From positions 285,847 to 349,846 of the forward strand of contig NZ_JAJAVG010000007.1 in NCBI RefSeq assembly GCF_020531915.1: a stretch of DNA of 64,000 bases, written 5' to 3'. Source of the DNA: Methylovorus mays. GTDB lineage: Bacteria > Pseudomonadota > Gammaproteobacteria > Burkholderiales > Methylophilaceae. The notes under the pieces were generated by a model. It did no database searches, was not told where the DNA came from, and worked only from the letters and a program-made list of their open reading frames with translations. Shown here one piece after another: positions 1-7,921 of the stretch. The number at the start of each line of letters is the position of its first letter. Position 1 is the stretch's first letter. The position numbers were made by a program, and so were the translations under genes.

Positions 1-806
1 CCCGCAATCTGCCTGGTTTCAGTCGGGCCGATCAGGCGGCTCGCCACGCCATCAAATTTGTGGACGGTAGTAAACACCACGCGCCGGATCGGCAGATTCA
101 GCCCCATGCCAATGGCATCGGTCGCTACCAGCACGTCAGCCTCGCCACTGGCAAAGCGACGTGACTCGGTACGCCGCACTTCTGGCGACAAAGCCCCGTA
201 GATAGAAGCCACCGACAAGCCCCATTGGCGAATACGGGCACTCAGGGTCAGCACATCCTTGCGCGTGAAGGCGATCACCGCATCGCCCTTTTGCAGCTTG
301 CCTTTCAGCCGCGCCCGATTGTAGCGTTCGCCGCAAATGGCGTGCTCCTCCAGTATCAATGGCGTCTTGCGCTCCAGGCGCGTCAGTTGCCAGGGTTCAT
401 TCAGCGATTCCAGCAAGGCCAGGCAGATAGGTGTGACGGCATCCGAACCGCACACAAACACCTGCTGCGCAGGAACACCCACCAATGCAGCCGTCCAGGC
501 ATAGCCACGTGCTTCATCCTGCAGCATCTGGATTTCGTCTATGACGGCCACATCCACTACCTGATCCGGCCGCATCATCTCAACCGTGCAGGCCGTATGC
601 CGCGCTCCGGGCACCCAATGACGCTCTTCCCCCGTCACCAGATTACAAGGAACTCCTGCCTCCATCAGGCGATCGCGCACTTCCATCGCCAACAAACGCA
701 AAGGGGCCAGATAAACCCCCGATGCCGCCTGCTGCAGTACCTGCAATGCTTCATAGGTTTTGCCGGAATTGGTGGGGCCAAGATAAAAATGGAAATGGCG
801 CTGCAT
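1..806 (-). CDS. SUV3-like DExH-box RNA helicase (N-terminal part, cut by window edge)
   Basis: Translation of the minus strand gives a superfamily 2 helicase core. It has a Walker A motif GPTNSGKT close to the N-terminus, a DEIQ box (AVIDEIQML) typical of the mitochondrial SUV3 group rather than DEAD, and later the motif ATDAIGMGLNLP followed by VVFTTVHKFDG. The C-terminal part lies beyond the left edge. SUV3 proteins unwind RNA and work with 3'-5' exoribonucleases; a role in RNA decay here is inference. The ATG at 806 is used as start but has no clear ribosome site; in-frame TTG codons at 860 and 893 would extend it. A hairpin at 921-950 separates it from the receptor gene upstream. Confidence 0.85.
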   Translation of the reverse strand, partial: MQRHFHFYLGPTNSGKTYEALQVLQQAASGVYLAPLRLLAMEVRDRLMEAGVPCNLVTGEERHWVPGARHTACTVEMMRPDQVVDVAVIDEIQMLQDEARGYAWTAALVGVPAQQVFVCGSDAVTPICLALLESLNEPWQLTRLERKTPLILEEHAICGERYNRARLKGKLQKGDAVIAFTRKDVLTLSARIRQWGLSVASIYGALSPEVRRTESRRFASGEADVLVATDAIGMGLNLPIRRVVFTTVHKFDGVASRLIGPTETRQIA

Positions 807-920
807 GCCGCGCGCAACAGGGAATGAAGCAGGATAGTCGTGCAAAGGGGAGGCCGACAATGGAGCAGTCTCTGAATGATAAAACGGCCCCAATGTAGCA
901 GATGCAGCCGCGCAATGAAA

Positions 921-950
921 CGGACAACCAGCCGAATGACTGGTTGTCCG
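921..950 (-). terminator. Hairpin, likely terminator
   Basis: A perfect 11-bp inverted repeat (921-931 with 940-950, 8-nt loop) lies just after the stop of the broken receptor gene. On the minus strand the stem is followed by TTTCATT, so the U tract is weak. Confidence 0.6.
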
Positions 951-974
951 CAAGATGTCATGCGTTGCCGAGGC

Positions 975-3070
975 TTATTTGAAGGAATAGTTGGCTGTCA
1001 GCATCACCATGCGTGGATCACCTGGGTAGCAAGCATTCAAGCTGGAACAGGCTGCAATATATTCCTTGTCTGCCAGATTGCGCGCATTCAGGGCAAAGCG
1101 CCATGGTCCGGTGCGGTAGAACAGCGCGGCATCGTACAGGGTGTAATGCGGCGTATAGAAGGTATTGAGCTCATCACCAGCCTGCTTGCCTATATAACGT
1201 GCACCTATGCCTATACCCAGGCCTTGCAGCCAGCGCCCCATATCGTAATTGGCCCAGATGTTAGCCATGTTTTTCGCCACCAGAATGGGACGTTTGTGCA
1301 GCGTATCCGTCGTGCTTTTGGTGATTTCTGCATCAATATAGCTGTAGCTGCCCACGACATTGAGACGAGAGGTCAATTGTCCTGTTGCCTCAAGCTCAAC
1401 CCCACGATGCTGTTGCTCACCCGTCTGGATGTTGAATGCGGTGTTATTGGGGTCCGTGGTGGTGACGTTCTGGCGCGTCAGGTCATACAGCGCCACGGTG
1501 GTGCCAAATGCCTTGTTCGGTGTTTCATACTTGAGGCCGATTTCGCGCTGCTGGCCAGTTTCCGGCTTGAAGGCAGTGCCATCCGCCTGGCTGCCCGTGA
1601 CTGGCACAAACGATTCACTGTAGCTGATGTAAGGTGACCAGCCATTGCCAAAGGCATACAGCAAACCCGCACGCCCCGTGGTCGCGCCCGGATTGGTGCG
1701 TGTCCTGCTGCCACTCAGACGTTTTTCCAATAGATCGGACTCATCTCGACGCAAGCCGAGCACCAGGTTCCAGCCATCGCCAAACTTGATGTGATCCTGC
1801 AGATAAAGGCCTTTTTGCTCCAACTTGTCCGTGCCGCTGGTCGTGAGCGTAGTCACCGCGGCTCCGATCGTCGGAGTGTAGTCGGGAGTGTACAGATTCA
1901 GTGCGGTAACCGTTGCGCGCTTATCAATCCGCTTGCTATCAAAATGCAGATAGTCAAAGCCCACCAGCACATCATGACGCAACGCGGCTGTGTCAAACTG
2001 CATGTTGAGCTGATTATCCATGGTCAGCATCTGGCCATGTACGTCGCGATACTCAATGCGGCGGCCATAGTTAAGACCGTTGGTCGATAGCGAAGTCGGG
2101 CTGGTAAATGCCCCTTCCAGATCGTAATCATTCACGCGCAGGCTTTGCTTGAATTTGATTGACGAGGTAAATGCATGCTCAAAAAGATAGCCCACTTGCG
2201 TCTGCTCGGTACTGTAGTTATCCACGCCAGGCACCCCGACAAAGCGGCTCAGAGGGATGCTGCCATTCGGATTGGAAAGTACGGTGCCGCGTGCGGGCAG
2301 ACCGCGCACCGGCACAAAGTCGCTCTTTTGATAGCTAGCCAGCAAGGTCAGGCTGGTCTTGTCGCTGATATCCCAGGTTAATGACGGCGCAATATAGGTA
2401 CGCTGGCGATCCACAAAATCCACCTGGTCATCGCTGGCGGATGAAATGCCCACCAGGCGATAACGCACGGTGCCATCCTCATTCAATGCATCCGAAAAGT
2501 CGGCGGTCAGCTGCTTCTGGTTGTAGTTGCCCAAACCGATGCCGATTTCGGCAATCGGCTTGTCGGTTGGCCGTTTCGTCACCAGGTTAACCAGTCCATC
2601 TGGCCATAGAGTACAGACGCCGGGCCTTTCAGTACCTCGATGCGCTCAAAGGCAAACGGCTCATTCTGTATCCACATGTCGTTATCCATGCGCATGCCAT
2701 CGCGTAGCACGTACGCACTCTGCACAAATCCACGGATGGAAATATCATCTAGCCCGCGTCGCCCACGTTGTCCGGCATCAACTCCAGCAGTGAACCGCAA
2801 AGCCTCGGCTAACGACTGCGCGCCCTGATCGCGAATCTGCTCACTGCCAATCACCGTCACGGACTGGGGGGTTTCTGATAACGCGGCATTGGTTTTGGTG
2901 GCCGTTTGCGAACGGCTGGCTTTGTAGCCTTTCACTGGCCCAGTGGCCGACTCCTCCTGACGGGCGCTGACAGCGACTTCTGGCAATTCAGCGGCGTCCT
3001 CCGCCACTTCAGCATGGACAGACCAATACGGCATCATCAAGGCACAAACAACGCCCCACTTTAATTTCAT
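975..3070 (-). pseudogene. TonB-dependent siderophore receptor, frameshifted
   Basis: The start ATG at 3070 has a good AGGAGC ribosome site and a signal peptide (MKLKWGVVCALM...). The plug domain runs in frame to EVLKGPASVLYGQM, then reads out of frame to a stop at about 2579. The barrel continues in another frame (LVNLVTKRP...) to 975. Ferrichrome/FhuE-type receptors have GQxxPGGLVN at this spot. Here only GA separates the ATG of GQM from the CTG of LVN, so about 10 nt are missing near 2594. The rest of the barrel looks intact to its end (TANYSFK). It would once have imported a ferric siderophore. A sequencing error is possible, but a 10-nt loss is an unlikely one. Confidence 0.88.
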
Positions 3071-3113
3071 GACAGCTCCTGCGTGTATATTTTCGTCCCG
3101 CATTATACACATC

Positions 3114-3134
3114 AAATGATAATTGATATCATTT
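3114..3134. promoter_or_regulatory. Fur-box-like operator
   Basis: AAATGATA (3114-3121) and TATCATTT (3127-3134) form a perfect 8-bp inverted repeat around a 5-nt spacer. This resembles the GATAATGATAATCATTATC Fur consensus. It lies between the divergent receptor and PepSY genes, so one Fur dimer pair could repress both when iron is plentiful. Confidence 0.7.
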
Positions 3135-3239
3135 ACACTTTACGAGAATACACGCGACTCCTCAGCCTTATGCATGCAGGTCTGCGGCAGGCATCCTCCC
3201 TATCTCCAATCGCGACACCAAAGAACAGGCTCTTGCCCC

Positions 3240-4409
3240 ATGTCCAGAAAATTATTTGTCCGCTTGCATCGTTATGCAGGGTTAATGCTAGTGTTGTTTT
3301 TAACGGTTGCAGGACTGACCGGAGCATCGCTGGCGTTTTATCACGAGCTTGATGAATGGCTGAATCCGGACTGGATGCTGGTGACACCCACGGCTTCCTC
3401 ACCAGTACCGCTAGCGCAACTTGCACGCAAGGTCAGTCAGGCCTATCCCGACCACCGGATCGCACGAATTGAGTTTCAGCACAGCACAGATCGCGCATTG
3501 ATTGTGCGTATGGAGAGTAAACAGACCGGTGACAACGCCCCTCTCCCCATGCAGGTATTTGTTAACCCTTATACCAATGACATTCTGGGGGCTCGCGAGT
3601 GGGGCAAGATGGATATCAGTCGTCGAGGCTTGATGCCATTCCTGTTCAAATTGCATGACACTCTCCACCTGCCAGGAAAAGTTGGTAAATGGCTATTGGG
3701 TGGCATCGCCATACTTTGGCTACTGGATTGTTTTGTTGGCTTTTATTTAGCCTTGCCCCGGCATGGCCTACTGCCATCTCCCATACAGTTCATGAAAAAA
3801 TGGGCGCCCGCCTGGAAAATAAAGTATCAGGCAAATGCAACTCGCGTAAATTTTGACGTGCATCGTGCCAGTGGCTTGTGGCTGTGGCCCGTGCTGGCTG
3901 TCGTCGCATTTAGCAGTTTTTACCTCAATCTCAACCGGGAAGTGTTCAGGCCGGTAATGGGCATGTTAATGCCCTTTAGCCCTCTTCCGGGTGATACCTT
4001 GCCCAAAGTGAAAGATGGAAAGATTTCACTGGATTGGGATGCCGCTTATCAACGTGGCTTAGCCTTGCGACCCGCAGGGGCGGATGATTACCGGGTTGCC
4101 AATATTTCCTATTTGGCCAAGCAGAATGTCTACCGGTTGACGTTTGATGAACGTCAACCGAATGCCTGGCTGACCTTCAAGCGTGAGCAGGTGTTTTTTG
4201 ATGCCAACACTGGCGAACTGAAAGCCCAATACGGCTATGCACAAGGCACCACGGGAGATCGCCTGGGTATTCTGCAATATCCGCTGCATACCGGTCAGAT
4301 ATTTGGCTTGCCCGGGCGCATTCTCATTCTATTCACCGGCTTGCTTACCGCGCTCCTGGCCTGGACCGGTGTTTTTATCTGGTTCAGAAAACGCCAAGGC
4401 CCAAAATAG
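3240..4409 (+). CDS. PepSY-domain inner-membrane protein (iron-regulated, siderophore-iron reduction type)
   Basis: About 389 residues from the ATG at 3240 (MSRKLFVRLHRYAGL), which matches the usual start of this family; the frame is open further upstream, from a TTG at 3123. A first membrane helix (LVLFLTVAGLTGASLAFY) is followed by a periplasmic PepSY-like part, a second helix near LLGGIAILWLLDCFVG, a third near LWLWPVLAVVAF and a last one at the C-terminus (ILILFTGLLTALLAWTGVFIW) ending in FRKRQGPK. Such proteins sit next to TonB receptors and are thought to help reduce ferric siderophores in the periplasm (FpvG-like). It is divergent from the broken receptor and shares its Fur-box region. 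It ends convergently with the second receptor across a hairpin. Confidence 0.88.
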   Translation: MSRKLFVRLHRYAGLMLVLFLTVAGLTGASLAFYHELDEWLNPDWMLVTPTASSPVPLAQLARKVSQAYPDHRIARIEFQHSTDRALIVRMESKQTGDNAPLPMQVFVNPYTNDILGAREWGKMDISRRGLMPFLFKLHDTLHLPGKVGKWLLGGIAILWLLDCFVGFYLALPRHGLLPSPIQFMKKWAPAWKIKYQANATRVNFDVHRASGLWLWPVLAVVAFSSFYLNLNREVFRPVMGMLMPFSPLPGDTLPKVKDGKISLDWDAAYQRGLALRPAGADDYRVANISYLAKQNVYRLTFDERQPNAWLTFKREQVFFDANTGELKAQYGYAQGTTGDRLGILQYPLHTGQIFGLPGRILILFTGLLTALLAWTGVFIWFRKRQGPK

Positions 4410-4413
4410 CCTG

Positions 4414-4450
4414 ATGGCCGATGAAAGGCTTGGCGTCAGTCATCGGCCAT
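4414..4450. terminator. Bidirectional hairpin between convergent genes
   Basis: An 11-bp perfect inverted repeat (4414-4424 with 4440-4450) lies between the PepSY gene and the convergent TonB receptor. It has no strong U tract on either strand. Confidence 0.55.
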
Positions 4451-4471
4451 TAACTCCAGGGGTCGTTCCGA

Positions 4472-6757
4472 TTAAAAGTCCACGGTGGCAGAGAAAAATG
4501 CCATGCGTGGTGTGCCATACGTAAGCCCATTCACGCTATCGCTAGTGCTGACGGTGGCCCAGTAATGCTTATCGAGCACGTTATCTACGGTGGCGCGTAG
4601 GGTTATGTTTTTACCCCCTGAAACAAACCGGTAGCGGGCACCGAGATCCAATCGCGCCCAGTCCGGAATTTCGCGCGTATTGGCGGCATCTACATATTGA
4701 TCACTGGTATAGATGGTACGCGCTGTCCAGGTAAAACCAGGTATGGCAGTCACATCCCACTCCATGCCGAGATTGGCATTTACCTTGGCTACGCCTGGCG
4801 CAGTATTGCCGTCGTTAGCGCCACCCGATGTCTTTTTCAATTCGCCATCCAGCAATGTCACCCCACCCAAGATGCGCACGCCACCCACAGGCTCCCCATA
4901 AAGAGACCACTCCAGGCCAGTATTGTGCTGCTCCCCATTCAACCCAAAAATCAGAGTGGCAGGGTCGCGAAATGTACTGGGACGCTCAATCCGGAACAAC
5001 GCCAAGGTAGAAGTAAATCTACCAAGATCCAGCTTCGCCCCCACCTCAACCTGCTTGGTTTTGGCTGGAGGAAAAATATCTCCCGCATTAGCAGCATTTG
5101 TAGGCGCCATAGCGGTCTGGGTCAGAGATTCAATGTAATTTCCATAAAGCGCCAGATGGTCGAGCGGCTTTACCGTAAAAGCGAACGTCGGAGTCAGTGC
5201 ATCTTCGTCATACTTGGCACGCATAGCCCCTGTCACAAAATACGTTTTATTGAGCACCGACTGCTTGCGCACACCTATGGTGATTTGCAGACGCTCATCC
5301 AGCATGGATAAGGTATCGCTCAGGGCAACACTGCTCAAGTCTGTCTCAGCCGTACGTGGAGGTGTATTGGACATACCCATCACCGCTGGCTCTATTCCAT
5401 TCACCGGATAGTAAATATTGGAGGCTACCGTACCAATTTCACTTTCCAGATTACCAAACTGGATACGATACAAACTGGTATTGAGATTCACCGTATGATG
5501 TACCACACCAGTATTAAACATAGTGCGCACGCCTGCTTCTCCAGACACCGTATCCTCATGCCTTAGAAAACGATTCACAGTACTCGTATTGACTGTAGTG
5601 TTACCGGACGTGGTAACAAAATTGCCCGCAGAATCCACCGCCACCGGCACCCGCAGAAAATCATAGCGTCCGCGACGAGCACCTACTGCGGCATAAGCCG
5701 TAATAGCGCGTGAAAAGTCATACTCGCCACGCACGGCAACTGTCGTGTCTATGGTATTGGCATAAGACCAGCGCTGAGCAAAGTTGCGGGTCACCTTATC
5801 AGCATCGGGCACGGCTGCAAGAACACCCCCCCGGCTGCTCAAGGTCACGCGCTCCATTGGCGCCGTGCCGCGATTCTCGTAATGCCACACGTCTGTAGAC
5901 AGGCGTAAATTTTCACCTCGAAAATCCAGCCCCAATGTCACAAGTGAACGCTCTATGGTCTGATCATTCGAAAACGCCGTCTTTCCCTCTTGATATACCG
6001 AATTCAGACGAATACCAAACTGGTTATCACTACCGAAGCGTCGACCGATATCCACATGCCCACCCAGCACCGAGCTTGAGGCATAGTTAGCGGTAAGCTG
6101 GGTGATCGGCGCATCCGTCGCCCGCTTGGCAATCACATTGATCGCACCGCCAACACCACCAGTAGGTGCCATGCCATTCAACAAGCTGTTAGGCCCCTTG
6201 AGCACTTCGACCCGCTCAACCCCCTCCAGCGGCACGGTATAATTGGGAACCAGTCCGAACAAGCCATTCAACGCCACCTCACCATTCGACAGGGAAAAAC
6301 CTCGAATGGAAAACTGATCAAAGCGACCAAACCGAGGGTTGTTATTGCGGATGGATGAGTCATTTTCGACAATATCCGCTAGGGTCGTAGCCTGCTGGTT
6401 CTGAATCAACTCACGCGTATAGCTAATCACACTGTATGGCGTATCCAGCACTGACTTATTGCCAAGCAATCCCACCCTTCCCCCTCGTGCCACCTGTCCC
6501 CCAGCATAAGCAGGCATCAACTCACCCGGCAGAATCGTATCTGCCGAAGTATCAACAACATGAACGGTATCAAGTGTCGTCGCAACAGGTGCTGCCGTCG
6601 CACTCTGCTGTGCTTTCTTTTTATCCACCAACTGCTGCTCTGTCACCTCCTCTGCCGACCCGCCTGCAGAAAATGCCAACAGCAATAAAGCGCCTGCTGC
6701 CTTGCCAGAAATTTGTATAGGATTGACTGAACTGGTCAGTAAAGGGAAGTGAGACAT
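4472..6757 (-). CDS. TonB-dependent ferric-siderophore receptor
   Basis: A 761-residue outer-membrane receptor. An N-terminal hydrophobic signal (AGALLLLAFSAGGSA) and a linker precede the plug, which carries FSIRGFSL and VERVEVLKGPNSLLNGM followed by GGVGGAINVIAKR. A long beta barrel follows, ending in the expected aromatic residue (SATVDF). The general type is FcuA/ferrichrome-like; the substrate cannot be told from sequence. The ribosome site AAGGAA lies a few bases before the ATG. A Fur-box-like operator lies about 40 bp upstream, so iron repression is expected. Unlike its neighbour, the plug motif is complete. Confidence 0.93.
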   Translation of the reverse strand: MSHFPLLTSSVNPIQISGKAAGALLLLAFSAGGSAEEVTEQQLVDKKKAQQSATAAPVATTLDTVHVVDTSADTILPGELMPAYAGGQVARGGRVGLLGNKSVLDTPYSVISYTRELIQNQQATTLADIVENDSSIRNNNPRFGRFDQFSIRGFSLSNGEVALNGLFGLVPNYTVPLEGVERVEVLKGPNSLLNGMAPTGGVGGAINVIAKRATDAPITQLTANYASSSVLGGHVDIGRRFGSDNQFGIRLNSVYQEGKTAFSNDQTIERSLVTLGLDFRGENLRLSTDVWHYENRGTAPMERVTLSSRGGVLAAVPDADKVTRNFAQRWSYANTIDTTVAVRGEYDFSRAITAYAAVGARRGRYDFLRVPVAVDSAGNFVTTSGNTTVNTSTVNRFLRHEDTVSGEAGVRTMFNTGVVHHTVNLNTSLYRIQFGNLESEIGTVASNIYYPVNGIEPAVMGMSNTPPRTAETDLSSVALSDTLSMLDERLQITIGVRKQSVLNKTYFVTGAMRAKYDEDALTPTFAFTVKPLDHLALYGNYIESLTQTAMAPTNAANAGDIFPPAKTKQVEVGAKLDLGRFTSTLALFRIERPSTFRDPATLIFGLNGEQHNTGLEWSLYGEPVGGVRILGGVTLLDGELKKTSGGANDGNTAPGVAKVNANLGMEWDVTAIPGFTWTARTIYTSDQYVDAANTREIPDWARLDLGARYRFVSGGKNITLRATVDNVLDKHYWATVSTSDSVNGLTYGTPRMAFFSATVDF

Positions 6758-6795
6758 TGTTTTCCTTGCAAATTATTGTTATTAAGAAGCATTTA

Positions 6796-6816
6796 CAAAT
6801 AATAACAATTCTCATT
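6796..6816 (-). promoter_or_regulatory. Fur-box-like operator
   Basis: Read on the minus strand this is AATGAGAATTGTTATTATTTG, close to the Fur consensus. It lies 39 bp upstream of the receptor start at 6757. Confidence 0.65.
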
Positions 6817-6971
6817 AGCAATGTCGATGATTAAAAATTTCCATCATCAGCCCCTTCCGCAGGGTGGAGCGACGCCAAAACTTAAAAATTCACCGATCTG
6901 GAAAAGTGATGCTACGGAAACAGGAATATATAAAGCGAGGTATTGCGCTGAAATGACGCGCGAATATGAAA

Positions 6972-6997
6972 AAAGGGGTTAGTTACCTAACCCCTTT
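6972..6997 (-). terminator. Rho-independent terminator of tRNA-Pro
   Basis: An 11-bp perfect stem (6972-6982 with 6987-6997, TTAC loop) sits just after the tRNA 3' end. On the minus strand it runs into a T-rich stretch. Confidence 0.85.
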
Positions 6998-7004
6998 CGG
7001 ATAC

Positions 7005-7081
7005 TGGTCGGGACGGCAGGATTTGAACCTGCGACCACTTGCACCCCATGCAAGTACGCTACCAGGCTGCGCTACGCCCCG
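7005..7081 (-). tRNA. tRNA-Pro (GGG)
   Basis: A 77-nt cloverleaf with encoded CCA. The acceptor stem CGGGGCG pairs with the 3' side, the TTCAAATC T-loop is present, and the anticodon loop ATGGGGT gives GGG. It follows the merR-like gene and may be co-transcribed with it. Confidence 0.95.
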
Positions 7082-7150
7082 ATGTCGCTAAAGCAACAAG
7101 GCGTGCATTATAGCGGAATGAACTGGAGGGAACAAACAGGAAATTGGTTT

Positions 7151-7561
7151 TTAGTGGGCGCGCAGCAGATCAAGCACTTCACGCAATTCGCTCCGCAACA
7201 AACCGACATCCAGCTGCGGATAGGCGGATGCAGCGGTTGAACGCTCAACTTGCTTTTCCACCACGGTTTCTGCTGGGGCATCCACTGCCTGCGCTGCATC
7301 ATCAAGACGATTGCGCGCACCGCTTATCGTGAAGCCTTGCTCGTAGAGCAATTCACGGATACGGCGAATCAGCAGAACTTCATGGTGTTGGTAATACCGG
7401 CGATTACCACGACGCTTTACGGGTTTGAGCTGCGTGAATTCCTGCTCCCAATAGCGCAACACATGCGGCTTGACGCCGCATAGCTCGCTAACCTCACCAA
7501 TGGTGAAGTATCGCTTGGCAGGAATCGGCGGCAACACAACCTTAGGCGCGGTCTCCGGCAT
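7151..7561 (-). CDS. MerR-family transcriptional regulator
   Basis: A 136-residue protein with an N-terminal MerR winged helix (residues about 18-85: [25 protein letters not shown], then the wing with [12 protein letters not shown]). A short variable C-terminus contains a helix but no cysteine-rich metal-binding tail. This is the small MerR gene that commonly follows ihfA in beta- and gammaproteobacteria; its target is not known. The start overlaps the end of ihfA by 20 nt, implying translational coupling. Confidence 0.9.
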   Translation of the reverse strand: MPETAPKVVLPPIPAKRYFTIGEVSELCGVKPHVLRYWEQEFTQLKPVKRRGNRRYYQHHEVLLIRRIRELLYEQGFTISGARNRLDDAAQAVDAPAETVVEKQVERSTAASAYPQLDVGLLRSELREVLDLLRAH

Positions 7562-7844
7562 AAGCCTCCTCTACCTTTAGCTTGAGCTTCTGGCTGGCAT
7601 GAAACGTCACGACACGGCGTGCCGTGATCGGGATTTCTTCGCCTGTTTTGGGATTGCGGCCTGGCCGCTCTGATTTTTGACGTAATTCGAAATTGCCGAA
7701 ACCCGACAGTTTTACACTGTCTCCTGATTCCAAAGCCGTACGTATTTCTTCAAAAAAAGCTTCGACCATATCTTTGGCCTCACGCTTGTTCAGCCCAACC
7801 TGTTCAAAGAGCAAATCAGCCAGATCGGCTTTGGTTAATGTCAT
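7542..7844 (-). CDS. ihfA: Integration host factor, alpha subunit
   Basis: 100 residues from the ATG at 7844, preceded by GGGAG; the frame is open upstream but the family starts at [12 protein letters not shown]. The HU/IHF fold is complete, with the DNA-minor-groove arm motif [12 protein letters not shown] and Pro in the expected place. IHF-alpha pairs with IHF-beta and bends DNA by about 160 degrees in recombination, replication and sigma-54 promoters. Its position downstream of pheT is the classic proteobacterial arrangement. Confidence 0.96.
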   Translation of the reverse strand: MTLTKADLADLLFEQVGLNKREAKDMVEAFFEEIRTALESGDSVKLSGFGNFELRQKSERPGRNPKTGEEIPITARRVVTFHASQKLKLKVEEAYAGDRA

Positions 7845-7921
7845 GCAAATCTCCCAACTACTTTTCTTAACTTTCGCACCATCGCGACGCATTTTCTAAA
7901 AACTGGCGCCCCATTGGCGTT

